The translations under genes and the position numbers were made by a program. The notes under the pieces are model-generated. The model ran no database searches, had not been told where the DNA came from, and was given only the letters and a program-made list of their open reading frames with translations. Source: Algoriphagus pacificus (GTDB lineage: Bacteria; Bacteroidota; Bacteroidia; Cytophagales; Cyclobacteriaceae). Taken from it: DNA of 64,000 nt. Positions within the stretch are counted from its first letter, which is position 1. Every line of letters starts with the position of its first letter. The stretch spans positions 62,001 through 126,000 of the forward strand of contig NZ_JAFKCU010000007.1 of NCBI RefSeq assembly GCF_017254845.1, given 5' to 3'. Positions 46,199 to 54,886 of the stretch are shown here, one piece after another.

Positions 46199-46216
46199 AT
46201 ACCCAGTACTGGGTAT
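46199..46216. repeat. 18-bp palindrome, copy 5 (in the larger element)
   Basis: ATACCCAGTACTGGGTAT, preceded by 'ttgtaaggaagggaaaaaa' and followed by TTTGGGCCTCACCCCTCCCT, then CTCTCCTTTAGGAGAG and GCGACCGATTCTGCTAAAAGT. It shares its right flank with copy 3 and its left flank with copy 1. Confidence 0.85.
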
Positions 46217-46443
46217 TTTTGGGCCTCACCCCTCCCTCTCCTTTAGGAGAGGGCGACCGATTCTGCTAAAAGTTGGTAACTGCATGTTAAAAAAACGGAA
46301 CTCCCAATGACAAACAGTGTAATAGAAGCAATTTCATTTTTCTGAAACGAATCAAATGCCCTCTTTCCGAAAAATCGGGACTGGCTCTAAAGGAGAGAGC
46401 CTGTCCCGATAGCGAAGCGTATCGGGAGTTAGGGTGAGGTGAC

Positions 46444-46815
46444 TCAAACCAGAAATTCTTTAATCTTCCTAATCACCTCTCCTACATCCGCCATCACTTC
46501 CTCATTCCTGATTCTTAATATCCGCATACCAAATTCCTGAATCACTTGATCTCTGTTAAGATCATGTTCCTTTTGTTCCAGGCCATCATGCACTCCTCCA
46601 TCCAGTTCGATAACTAAGATTAATTCATGGCAATAGAAGTCAGCTATGTACTTGTATATGGGATGCTGGCGACGGAATTTGTACCCGTCTAGCTTCCTGT
46701 TTTGAAGGACTTCCCAAAGTCTTCGCTCGGCTGGTGTAAGAGTTTTTCTTAGCTCTTTGGCTTTTTGGAGTGTGGTAGATGGGGCTCCGTAGAAAAGATT
46801 GGATGAATAGGACAT
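46444..46815 (-). CDS. DUF559 endonuclease-domain protein
   Basis: A 123-residue protein matching the Vsr-like DUF559 pattern: 'ARELRKTLTPAERRLWEVLQ'-type N-terminus (here KAKELRKTLTPAERRLW), 'LDGYKFRRQHPI', 'YIADFYCHELILVIELDGGVH' and 'ILRIRNEEV'. The fold has restriction-endonuclease-like metal residues (D in ADFY, E-x-D in ELDG). These single-domain proteins are widespread and usually found in accessory DNA; the biological role is unknown. It is transcribed alone. Confidence 0.85.
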   Translation of the reverse strand: MSYSSNLFYGAPSTTLQKAKELRKTLTPAERRLWEVLQNRKLDGYKFRRQHPIYKYIADFYCHELILVIELDGGVHDGLEQKEHDLNRDQVIQEFGMRILRIRNEEVMADVGEVIRKIKEFLV

Positions 46816-47167
46816 AATTTAACTAATGACAAAAAAACCATTGTCAAGTATTTTGACAATAGATTTTTTGTCAAATTAATACTCAATAGAAGAAAAAAAA
46901 CAGGTACGTAGTTTAGTCAAATCGATTGGGAAAATGGATTTAATTGTAATTCAACTGCTCCCACTGCTCCCGAAATCGCTTTGCTTCAATCTATAAAAAT
47001 ATATAGTTGAATACTGTAATGGTCCACAGGAATAAGGTTTTTAATATGCTAGTTTTCCCCCATCTGGGTGTAGTCACAATATTCTCGGCACTGGATGGGA
47101 TTTGTAATTCCACCATAATATCAATACCAATCCCGAAGTAATAGGGAGCAATTGGTTATATCGCTTT

Positions 47168-47539
47168 CTATCCAACATGTTGCCAGCAATATTTACTACC
47201 TGATGCAGCTTTTCTGTAGCATCTGGATCCGGCTTTAGTTGTTGCGATGCATTGAGAAGAAGAATTCTGGGCTTTGTTGGTTTCTGAAGTCTTGGATTTT
47301 GCTGGGGTTGGTGTAGCTGATTTATTATCTGTAGCACTTGGATTGCAGACCAGGCAAGCTGTTAATCCTTTCTTTTTAGCTTCTGTAAGCGTTGCAGCCC
47401 TGCCTGTTTTCGCATAGCGGCAGGTTTCCTTATGATACTTTGCTCCTGTCTTGGTTATATAGACTGCCTGAGCCTGAAGCTGGGCAATCAGAATAAAAAG
47501 AGCTGTAAATAAGAGTAAATGAAGGGCTTTCTTTTGCAA
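47168..47539 (-). CDS. Secreted Cys-motif protein, duplicate copy B
   Basis: A 123-residue paralogue of the 44041-44409 protein with all Cys and the terminal His conserved (TCRYAKT...CLVCNPS; SQCIATTKAGSRCYRKA; YCWQHVG). Differences concentrate in the signal peptide and the linker. The non-coding DNA on both sides is also shared with copy A, so this arose by a segmental duplication of ~550 bp. Both copies have intact frames, arguing for retained function. Confidence 0.7.
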   Translation of the reverse strand: MQKKALHLLLFTALFILIAQLQAQAVYITKTGAKYHKETCRYAKTGRAATLTEAKKKGLTACLVCNPSATDNKSATPTPAKSKTSETNKAQNSSSQCIATTKAGSRCYRKAASGSKYCWQHVG

Positions 47540-47606
47540 GGAATTGGATGTTGGTGGTTTTTGGATTTACTGTTTTGTAAGTTCAGGAACTCCGAAAAGA
47601 GAAAAA

Positions 47607-47624
47607 ACACCTATTACTGGGTAT
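47607..47624. repeat. 18-bp palindrome, degenerate copy 6
   Basis: ACACCTATTACTGGGTAT in the same position relative to copy B of the Cys-motif gene as copy 4 is to copy A. The left arm has decayed by at least two bases. Confidence 0.75.
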
Positions 47625-47639
47625 ATTTGGACCTCATTC

Positions 47640-48407
47640 CCTGCTACTCATGGCAGGCTCTTTAGTACAGGGGATTGTCCCTGGCAACTGATGCTTTTAT
47701 TGATCAAAAGGTATATGTTGGGTTTCCAGATTCAAGCCCGGAAGGATTGCATAAAAGTTAGCTTTTACCTCCTCCCTCCCCCTCTGAAAGATGAGTCAAT
47801 TTTCTTTTTACTTAGTAAAACAAAGATAGAAAAGGAGATGGTGGGTGGTTCCGGAATCGCTGTGCTTCCTAATAAATACATCCTATAGATTAATCCATTA
47901 TAGCAAACTATCCATAAAGATAACGATCTATTCTCCAAGACAGTCTTTCTCCTCATATGAACAGAAGTTGAGAGAGGCTGATCAATTATTCTTTTTTATA
48001 AATTTTTAAGTCGGGAATTCAGAAATTAGAAAAATCAAAAAATGGAATATTTTTACCACTTAATCTCACAAACAAATTTTAGCCTATTTTAGAATATTGT
48101 CACAGACTGCCCTAGTAAAACCAATTAACAAAATTTGTCGATGATTCAACCAGCTGTTCCAAAAAGATAGCTTGCCTTACTAAGGTAAATAAATATGATT
48201 AAGTCGGAAAAATTTATTTCTATTTTTAGTTATTTCTATTATTTCAACTAAGCATTAATATTAAATGAAAATATTTTAATTAAAAACCTAATAAATACTT
48301 TTGAAGTAAAAATATTTTTACCTATAATCACTGAAAGAAAATATACCGGTTTTTTCTAAGGTTAAAGACTCAACCTGAAATGAGTTTATTCTTTAAATAA
48401 TTTTAAA
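47640..48407. other. Intergenic stretch at the border of the AT-rich island
   Basis: About 770 bp. I see no supportable gene; short frames on both strands lack protein-like composition. Base composition changes to strongly AT-rich from about 47.95 kb onward. Confidence 0.5.
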
Positions 48408-48641
48408 ATGAAAAAAATCCTAATTTCAGTTTTTTCATTTGCTCTTTTTTCTTTCTATTTTTCCCTTTCAGCAGACGCGGGAACTAAAAAAAGAGTAGAA
48501 TGTAGAACCCTTGATGTCAACGGTATGGTCTTGGCTAATGGAAATCGATGTGATTTCGGTTGGACAGATTGTATCAGCAATGAATGTCCACATCCAGATG
48601 GAACAAGAGTAGAATATGATGGACCTTCTATAGGAGATTAA
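48408..48641 (+). CDS. Small secreted four-Cys peptide
   Basis: A 77-residue peptide with a Sec signal (KKILISVFSFALFSFYFSLSADA) and a ~53-residue mature part with four Cys (VEC...NRC...TDC...NEC), enough for two disulfides. The arrangement of a short secreted peptide followed by a six-bladed beta-propeller lipoprotein resembles NVEALA-type peptide loci of Bacteroidales, though the NVEALA motif itself is absent. A hairpin terminator follows the gene. Its function is unknown. Confidence 0.65.
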   Translation: MKKILISVFSFALFSFYFSLSADAGTKKRVECRTLDVNGMVLANGNRCDFGWTDCISNECPHPDGTRVEYDGPSIGD

Positions 48642-48650
48642 ATAAATAAG

Positions 48651-48685
48651 TTAGGGTGGATCTTTTGATTCACCCTAAAATTTTT
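48651..48685 (+). terminator. Hairpin attenuator between peptide and propeller genes
   Basis: TTAGGGTGGATC/GATTCACCCTAA (one G-T pair) with loop TTTT, followed by AATTTTT. It sits 10 bp after the peptide stop and 11 bp before the propeller start codon. Confidence 0.75.
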
Positions 48686-48695
48686 AACAAGAGAA

Positions 48696-49832
48696 ATGAA
48701 AAAAATATTTAATGTAATTATCATTATTCTGGTTTTTCAAAATTGCTCAATTAAATCCAAAGAGGAAATTGATAATCAGCCAATTGAGTTATTAAAAAAC
48801 ATCCCAAGACCCACTGAGGAAATTGATGAATTATTTAAAATAAACTCAGTAATTTCTCTTAAAAATCCGAACAGCCCTTTATTAGGGGTGACAAGAATAA
48901 TAGAAAACGAATTAGGCTATTTTGTACTTGATAAAACTTCAACTAAAGTTGAAAGGTACGATTTGGATGGAAATTACATACAAAGTTATGGGAATTTTGG
49001 TTCAGGTCCGGGCGAATTTGGATCGGTTTATGATATTTTCATAATCAAAGACAATATTTTTCTTTTTTCACCAGCTGATTTAGCATTATTTTCTTATGAA
49101 ATAGAAACTGGAAATTTTATTAACAAAACAAAATTGGTTGCCTTTCCCCAAAAAATTGAAATAATAAATGATTCGGAATTTTTGATTTATGTTTCAAATA
49201 ATCCTACAGATACTAATTTCAATGTTTATCGATGTGATTTAAATGGCAACTTCCTTCAGGAATATTTCCCATTTGACCCAAATAGATCTTCTTCAATTAT
49301 TATGTACACCGGGTTTTTATCTAAGACCAATGATGGCATCTATTATTGTGATCCTTTTGGGTATAAAATCTACAAATTCAATGCTAAAACCAATGATTTT
49401 GACCTAACATATACACTTGAATTCGTATCAGATATTATAAAGGAAGATCGGGAAAACTTCGATTATTTTACCAGCATGATGCCTATAGCTGAAAATAGAA
49501 TTCGGTTTGGAGGAAGTCAATTCCTTAAAAATGATGAATATATTTTTATGGATTTTACATATGATGCCTACATAAGGTCTGTTTTAATAAACATAAAAGA
49601 TAATTATTCACCGATAGTCCTCGGCAAAAGTGTAAACAATGAATTTCTTAAATTCATAGAAGAACCATTTTCATTATCAAATGAAAATGAACTATTATTT
49701 CCTATTGGACCTGAAAAATTTCAATCATATGCAGACACAGAAAAAACTGGATTAATGAAAGACATCTTCAATATGATCAACATTGATGAAAACAAAGATG
49801 TCCTTTATTTAGTCAAAGCAGAAATCAGATAA
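48696..49832 (+). CDS. Six-bladed beta-propeller lipoprotein
   Basis: A 378-residue protein with lipobox (LVFQNCS). NHL-like blades are visible: 'VERYDLDGNYIQSYGNFGSGPGEFG' is the signature blade of the 6-bladed propeller family of Bacteroidota, followed by 'FNVYRCDLNGNFLQEYFPF' and 'YYCDPFGYKIYKFNAKTNDF'. The lipobox predicts membrane anchoring with the propeller as a binding platform. Transcription is probably shared with the small four-Cys peptide 54 bp upstream, making the peptide a candidate ligand. Confidence 0.75.
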   Translation: MKKIFNVIIIILVFQNCSIKSKEEIDNQPIELLKNIPRPTEEIDELFKINSVISLKNPNSPLLGVTRIIENELGYFVLDKTSTKVERYDLDGNYIQSYGNFGSGPGEFGSVYDIFIIKDNIFLFSPADLALFSYEIETGNFINKTKLVAFPQKIEIINDSEFLIYVSNNPTDTNFNVYRCDLNGNFLQEYFPFDPNRSSSIIMYTGFLSKTNDGIYYCDPFGYKIYKFNAKTNDFDLTYTLEFVSDIIKEDRENFDYFTSMMPIAENRIRFGGSQFLKNDEYIFMDFTYDAYIRSVLINIKDNYSPIVLGKSVNNEFLKFIEEPFSLSNENELLFPIGPEKFQSYADTEKTGLMKDIFNMINIDENKDVLYLVKAEIR

Positions 49833-50273
49833 TGTTACAAATTATAGTTAAGATTAAACTTACATTTTAAAAAGTTTAAAAATGCTAGATATTTTTTATA
49901 AAAAAAAGTAACTCCAATTTCACTTAAAATTTATTCAACTACAGATATATTTTTAAAATCACCTAAGATTGAAATTTACATCCAATTTAAAATAGTCCTA
50001 GACAATTTAAAAGTTGACCAAATAAAACTTTTTGATTAAGATAATACTATATATTTCTAGCTATTCTCCCATCATGTACCGAAAGCTGAAAAAAAGAGGA
50101 TTGATTTACATGAAAAATAAATAGGAAATACAATTAAATTAATAATAAATATTAAATAAAAAGAAGAAAAGACCAATTATCTATTAATATAAATATTAGT
50201 ATAAAATTAATAAAATAAAAATACTTATTAATGAATGATATTAAAGGAAAAAATATGAAATAAAAGAAAATGG
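49833..50273. other. AT-rich spacer between convergent units
   Basis: About 440 bp, extremely AT-rich, between the propeller gene and the end of the peptide-biosynthesis operon. No gene, hairpin terminator or repeat could be supported. Confidence 0.5.
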
Positions 50274-50966
50274 TTAGATACCAGAATTTAATTTGGAAAT
50301 AAAAGATTCAATAGAAATATTTTCTTTGCTCCAAACTTCATTCCATAAGTGAATGCCATATGATTTAGACCAATTTAAATTTTTAATCTTATTATTAAAA
50401 TCATATAAATCAAACCAATTTAAAGGAGCAAAATTTAATGGATTAAAAACATGACAATCCAAATTATAATTATCCAAAACTTTATAAATCAAATTTGAAC
50501 CGAAATCACCCCAAGGTATAACTTCCAACTCATTTAACATTCTCAAGCAATTTTGGACCAAATGTAACATGATTGGATGATCAGCAGAAAAATAAATAAT
50601 AAAATTAGATATTATAAAATCTCCAGAAAGAGTTTTTTCACTTGCAAAAAAAGGAAAATCTAAGGATAAAGTTTTAAATTTTGGAAGACAATAAAAATCA
50701 ATGTCAACCCAGACCCCACCTTTTAAAAATAAAAGTGAATATCTAAAAAGATCAGAAAAAGAAGCTAAAGAATTTTTACTATCATAAAACAAAAAGGATT
50801 CCTTAAGAATTTCATTAGCATCACTTACAATAACTCCATCAGGAATATTGGATATATCACTGTATGTATAAATTTCATATTGAATATCAAGATTTAAAAA
50901 AGAGTTAATGCAGGCCAAATGCATAGAAGACAATTGTTTACCATGCCAAAAGGATTTCACAATCAC
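50274..50966 (-). CDS. DXD glycosyltransferase (Gly_transf_sug type)
   Basis: A 230-residue protein with a GTG start overlapping the preceding stop by 4 nt. The fingerprint of capsule/Gb3-synthase-like transferases is present: 'SFSDLFRYSLLFLKGGVWVDIDFYC', with D72/R75 and the DXD at D88-D90, then 'FPFFASEK' and a C-terminal 'YGIHLWNEVW' (G-x-H-x-W). It probably uses a nucleotide-sugar and Mn2+. It lacks a membrane helix and is cytosolic. It is the last gene of the peptide operon, suggesting the precursor, or a sugar already on it, as acceptor. Confidence 0.8.
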   Translation of the reverse strand: MIVKSFWHGKQLSSMHLACINSFLNLDIQYEIYTYSDISNIPDGVIVSDANEILKESFLFYDSKNSLASFSDLFRYSLLFLKGGVWVDIDFYCLPKFKTLSLDFPFFASEKTLSGDFIISNFIIYFSADHPIMLHLVQNCLRMLNELEVIPWGDFGSNLIYKVLDNYNLDCHVFNPLNFAPLNWFDLYDFNNKIKNLNWSKSYGIHLWNEVWSKENISIESFISKLNSGI

Positions 50967-51679
50967 GATTCTAGAATGAGATTTTTATAGAACAAAGAAA
51001 ACTCCGAATGGGATCTACTTGAAATAGAGGTAGGATGAGTTAAATGATACAGAGGACCAAACTCTCTATAAAGCTTTAAACAAAATTCTTTAATCTTATT
51101 AAATCGATAACCATCTTCAACACCCCATCCATAAAAATCTAAATTTTCCATTCCAATTTTTATATAAGACTCTCTTTTGGCAAAAAACACACCTCCAACT
51201 GGATTTGGCTCAAAGAGCATTTGATATGTACTTTCATATTTCTTTAAAACTAAAAAATCGGAATTAGAAAGAAATAAATCTCGAACTATAAATGATATAT
51301 CATAAAAAGGTCCGGTATAAGGATATACAAAATCTAAATCAAACTTAAACAATCTTTCAAGGGAAAAATTAACTTGACTTGGATCTATTAGGACATCTAC
51401 ATCCCAAATTGCAAGATGAGATGTTGTACAATTTTCTATAAAATGATTAATATAAAAAGTCCTATGTAATACATCATCAAATTCCTGGAAAATAACAACG
51501 TTACAAGAATCTGATATAAAATCTTTAAAAAAACAGGTACCACTAGAACTAATATAGTATAAATAAATCTTAAAAGAAAAATACTTTTTAAGATATTTTA
51601 AAACACAAATAAAATTCTCTACCCGAATAAAAGAATCAGGCTTCAAAATCAAAAGAACAGAAACCATATCATATTTCAT
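50963..51679 (-). CDS. GT-A glycosyltransferase with galactosyltransferase-like C-terminus
   Basis: A 238-residue protein. The start MKYDMVSVLL overlaps the LanC-like stop by 4 nt (ATGA), preferred over the longer frame to 51709. Features: 'IWDVDVLIDP' (DXD at D93-D95), 'VGGVFFAKRESYIKIG' and 'YGWGVEDGYRFNKI' (184-195), the Glyco_transf_7C acceptor-binding pattern. No transmembrane helix is present. It is different in type from the next transferase, so a two-step sugar addition, or addition at two residues, is conceivable. Confidence 0.8.
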   Translation of the reverse strand: MKYDMVSVLLILKPDSFIRVENFICVLKYLKKYFSFKIYLYYISSSGTCFFKDFISDSCNVVIFQEFDDVLHRTFYINHFIENCTTSHLAIWDVDVLIDPSQVNFSLERLFKFDLDFVYPYTGPFYDISFIVRDLFLSNSDFLVLKKYESTYQMLFEPNPVGGVFFAKRESYIKIGMENLDFYGWGVEDGYRFNKIKEFCLKLYREFGPLYHLTHPTSISSRSHSEFSLFYKNLILES

Positions 51680-52659
51680 AAACCAATATTTGAATAAACA
51701 TAAAACCAACCACTTAAACCAAAATAAAAACTAAAATCATTAAAATCCTTACTTAATGAAAAATCCTTTTCTTTAAACACATTCAATTCTGAATTAAAAA
51801 AATTATTATTGGAAAAATACTCATTATTATATAACTGGAAAAGCAAATCTAAATCACAAGCCACTCCGTTATTAAAAGTCAAATTATCAGAACTAACGTT
51901 AATAATGTTTAAAAAATCAAAATCTTTTAATTTATTATAATATAATAAAAATATGTCATCATTAAATAAACTTGAAAAGTTAAAAAAAACATTTCTTAAA
52001 AACAAAACACTTTTATAATTGAAAGGAACAAAAAAACTATTATTATAAATCCAATATTTAAGAATAATTTTAATTTTATTGTGAAACTCGGAAAATGAAC
52101 TAATTTTCAATAACAATTGGAAAAATCTTACTACAACAATAGAATTATTAAATGCCATAAACTCGTATTCTTTCAATTTATTATTTTCAACATAATGGAA
52201 TAAATGATTAAGAAATAAATGAACCAATGCTTTAAATGAAAAATTTAAATATTCAACACATTTTTCAATGCGATGAACAGAATAAGATAAAACAAAAATT
52301 AACTCTTCTAAATTTATAAAGTCTGAATTGAAATGAAGATATTTTTTCAGAAAAAAAAGATCTAATTCTTCTAGTACATTAGCTACATCAAACAAATTAT
52401 TTAATTTATTATAATATCTAGAAAATAAGATAGAAACATTCAAACTAGAATTATAAATATCATAGGAAAAACTTGATTGCTTAATTTTATCTTCTAAAAC
52501 AGTTAAAAATTCTAGCCCTAAAACATCATATTTCTTTTCTGATAAACAATATAAACCTACACCAACAATCCCAGTGTAAAAGTTAAAGCTATCAAAGTCC
52601 ATTAATTTATTAGACAATAAAGTATCAAAAGAGGAACTAGATTTTAAATCAATTATCAT
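51676..52659 (-). CDS. Degenerate LanC-like protein of the peptide operon
   Basis: A 327-residue, all-helical, very AT-rich gene product. The chosen ATG overlaps the transporter stop by 11 nt. Gly-rich helix starts recall the LanC toroid repeats: 'FYTGIVGVGLYCL' near the N-terminus, 'TFNNGVACDLDLLFQL' and 'FYFGLSGWFYVYSNIGL' at the C-terminus. The zinc ligands of true LanC cyclases (W-C-x-G and C-H-G) are missing, so cyclase activity is unlikely. It may be a scaffold or may bind the leader peptide. Assignment is tentative. Confidence 0.5.
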   Translation of the reverse strand: MIIDLKSSSSFDTLLSNKLMDFDSFNFYTGIVGVGLYCLSEKKYDVLGLEFLTVLEDKIKQSSFSYDIYNSSLNVSILFSRYYNKLNNLFDVANVLEELDLFFLKKYLHFNSDFINLEELIFVLSYSVHRIEKCVEYLNFSFKALVHLFLNHLFHYVENNKLKEYEFMAFNNSIVVVRFFQLLLKISSFSEFHNKIKIILKYWIYNNSFFVPFNYKSVLFLRNVFFNFSSLFNDDIFLLYYNKLKDFDFLNIINVSSDNLTFNNGVACDLDLLFQLYNNEYFSNNNFFNSELNVFKEKDFSLSKDFNDFSFYFGLSGWFYVYSNIGL

Positions 52660-54835
52660 TATTGGAGAAATACAATTTATTATAATAAGAACAAGTATCA
52701 ATTAAAATGCTATGAGTACCAAAAGAGATTAATTCAGAATTTTTAAATACCAAAATCATATCAAAGTCCTTAATTAAATTAACTTTATGAGTTATAAAAA
52801 TAAAAGAGATATTTGGGAAATTAGAATAAATATTAGAAAGAATATTCACTTCACTTAAAGAATCAAGTGAAGAAGTTGCTTCATCAAATATTATAATATT
52901 AGGATTATTATATAAAGATCTAGCAATTAGAATCCTTTGTTTTTGTCCCCCGCTCAATTTATAACCAGAATTACCCAACATAGTATTTTCCTTTTCGTTT
53001 AAACTATAAACAAATTCAAAAAAACCAATAATTCTTAATATCTTATCAAATTTCTCCTTTATAAAAGATTCTCCTCTTTTTAAAACAATATTATCTTTCA
53101 AAGAAGCTTCGAAAATATGACCATCTTGATTAACTACACCAATATATTGGTAAATGGATGACAATTTTAAAGATTTAATATTATTACCAAGTAAATTAAT
53201 TTCTCCCTCATAATTTTGAAAGAAACCAAGCATCAGTTTAACAAATGTAGATTTTCCAGAACCACTTTCACCAACTATAGCAATTTTTTTGTTTGAAGGA
53301 ATATTAACACTAACATTTGAAAGGGCATATTCATTATCGATTGAATATTTGAAAGACAAATTAGATATTGTAGCTAAATACTTAGTATTGTCATTTTTAA
53401 TAAGCTCTAAACCGCCTTTTTCCTCAAAATCATTTATATATTTAACTCTATCATAAGAAATTTTAGAATCTTGAAAAGAAGTGGTTAGATTTAAAATTTG
53501 AAAAATAGGTGCACTTAGATTACCAAGAACATACTGGACAGAAAAGTAAACACCAATTGAAAATTTTCCATCAATAACAAAAAAAGCAGCAACAATAGTA
53601 ATAATACTAAAAAAAAACTCCTTAATTACTGATGATCCAAAATCTTGACTCTCCTCAATTTTAAATTTGGCCATACCATTTTTAACAACATTAAATTGAA
53701 TCCTATTCCAATTAGATTCAAAAAAATCAGTTGCATTCGTAATTTTGATATCCTTAATACCTAACAATATATCATTTATAACTTTTTGTTCATTGGAAGA
53801 ATCAGAAAAATTCAAATAATCATTCAGCTTTCTCTTTTTAAAATATCTAAAAATCCATAAAAAATAAAGAATATAAAAAATACATATCAATATAAAAATT
53901 TCTAAACTGTAATAAAGGGCGTATAAACTAAAAACAGTAATGGTAATAAAAGAAAAAAAAGAATCTATTGAAGATTGTGTAGCTAATTTTTGAATTCTAT
54001 TAATATCACGTAGTTTAATAATTAAACTAGAATATTCATTGTTTTGAAAAAAAGAAAATGGCATGCTAATTAGTTTACTCATAAATTTACTAACAAGAGA
54101 AAAATTAAATTTCAACATTAACCTATTAAGATAAAAAGATCTTAAAAATTCAAAGATTCTTCTTCCTAGAAAAATAAAAAAATATCCTGAAGCAAAAAGT
54201 AGTACAATATTATAATTTTTATTTTGAATTCCACTATCAACTATTTTCTGTGAAAAAATCGGAAAAACAAATTGCAATAAAGATGTGATTAAAATAAATA
54301 TAAATAATAATAAAAAATCTTTTTTAAAAGCTTTTATTTCACTATATAGATAAGTGAAAATTGAAAAATGAGAAAAATCAAATTTAAATCTAGAATAAGA
54401 TTTTTTAATTGAGAGGACATTTTCATCTGGTATACATTCTAAACAAAAACCAAAAGAAGAATGGTCCCAAAGCCAAAGATCCGAAAATTCATTCAAATCA
54501 TAATCAATCAATCCAAAAGCAGGATCACAAACAAAGACTTTATTTGAGTTAACTTTATAAACTATAACATAATGATTACCCTTTAAATTAACAATTACAG
54601 GGATTGAAAAATTTTGTATAAAAGAAGAAAGGTCTAATTTATACCAATTACATTTGAAACCTATCTGTTCTCCAATCTTTTTTAGAGAATTCAAATTCAA
54701 ACCATTATAACTTGAAGAGAATTCTATTCTTAAAATATCAAAATCTATTGAAATGGAATAATAATCTGAAATACTTTGAAAACAAGTAACACCACAATCA
54801 TTATTGTCAATTTGCTTATAAAATGGAAATCTCAT
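52649..54835 (-). CDS. Peptidase-containing ABC transporter (C39/PCAT) exporting the peptide
   Basis: A 728-residue protein. The N-terminal C39 peptidase (residues ~1-145) has the catalytic Cys in 'DNNDCGVTCFQSISDYY' (C14), His in 'GNHYVIVYKV' and Asp in 'VFVCDPAFG'. Six transmembrane helices follow (residues ~165-430). The ATPase has 'GESGSGKST', 'LSGGQKQRI' and 'IIIFDEATSSLD'. Family knowledge: PCATs cut leaders after a Gly-Gly and export the core. The gene lies directly behind the precursor gene, separated by a hairpin attenuator. Confidence 0.95.
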   Translation of the reverse strand: MRFPFYKQIDNNDCGVTCFQSISDYYSISIDFDILRIEFSSSYNGLNLNSLKKIGEQIGFKCNWYKLDLSSFIQNFSIPVIVNLKGNHYVIVYKVNSNKVFVCDPAFGLIDYDLNEFSDLWLWDHSSFGFCLECIPDENVLSIKKSYSRFKFDFSHFSIFTYLYSEIKAFKKDFLLLFIFILITSLLQFVFPIFSQKIVDSGIQNKNYNIVLLFASGYFFIFLGRRIFEFLRSFYLNRLMLKFNFSLVSKFMSKLISMPFSFFQNNEYSSLIIKLRDINRIQKLATQSSIDSFFSFITITVFSLYALYYSLEIFILICIFYILYFLWIFRYFKKRKLNDYLNFSDSSNEQKVINDILLGIKDIKITNATDFFESNWNRIQFNVVKNGMAKFKIEESQDFGSSVIKEFFFSIITIVAAFFVIDGKFSIGVYFSVQYVLGNLSAPIFQILNLTTSFQDSKISYDRVKYINDFEEKGGLELIKNDNTKYLATISNLSFKYSIDNEYALSNVSVNIPSNKKIAIVGESGSGKSTFVKLMLGFFQNYEGEINLLGNNIKSLKLSSIYQYIGVVNQDGHIFEASLKDNIVLKRGESFIKEKFDKILRIIGFFEFVYSLNEKENTMLGNSGYKLSGGQKQRILIARSLYNNPNIIIFDEATSSLDSLSEVNILSNIYSNFPNISFIFITHKVNLIKDFDMILVFKNSELISFGTHSILIDTCSYYNKLYFSNNDN

Positions 54836-54854
54836 TAAATTAAAATAAAATAAA

Positions 54855-54879
54855 TTAGGTTGCTATAATAGCAACCTAA
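54855..54879 (-). terminator. Attenuator between precursor and transporter genes
   Basis: A perfect 11-bp stem (TTAGGTTGCTA/TAGCAACCTAA), on the minus strand followed by TTTATTTTATTTT. It is placed 8 bp after the precursor stop and 20 bp before the transporter start. Confidence 0.8.
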
Positions 54880-54886
54880 TACCTTT

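Noticed and set aside
35742-47624. Palindrome series as a CRISPR array or integron attC sites
   Set aside because: Spacing is irregular at 1.7-3.6 kb, with whole genes between copies, no cas genes and no integrase; attC-like folding is not evident from the short dyad.
47544-47888. 114-residue plus-strand frame beside the duplicated Cys gene
   Set aside because: It runs through the repeat flank shared with 44414-44662 and diverges in frame and content there; no family pattern is seen.
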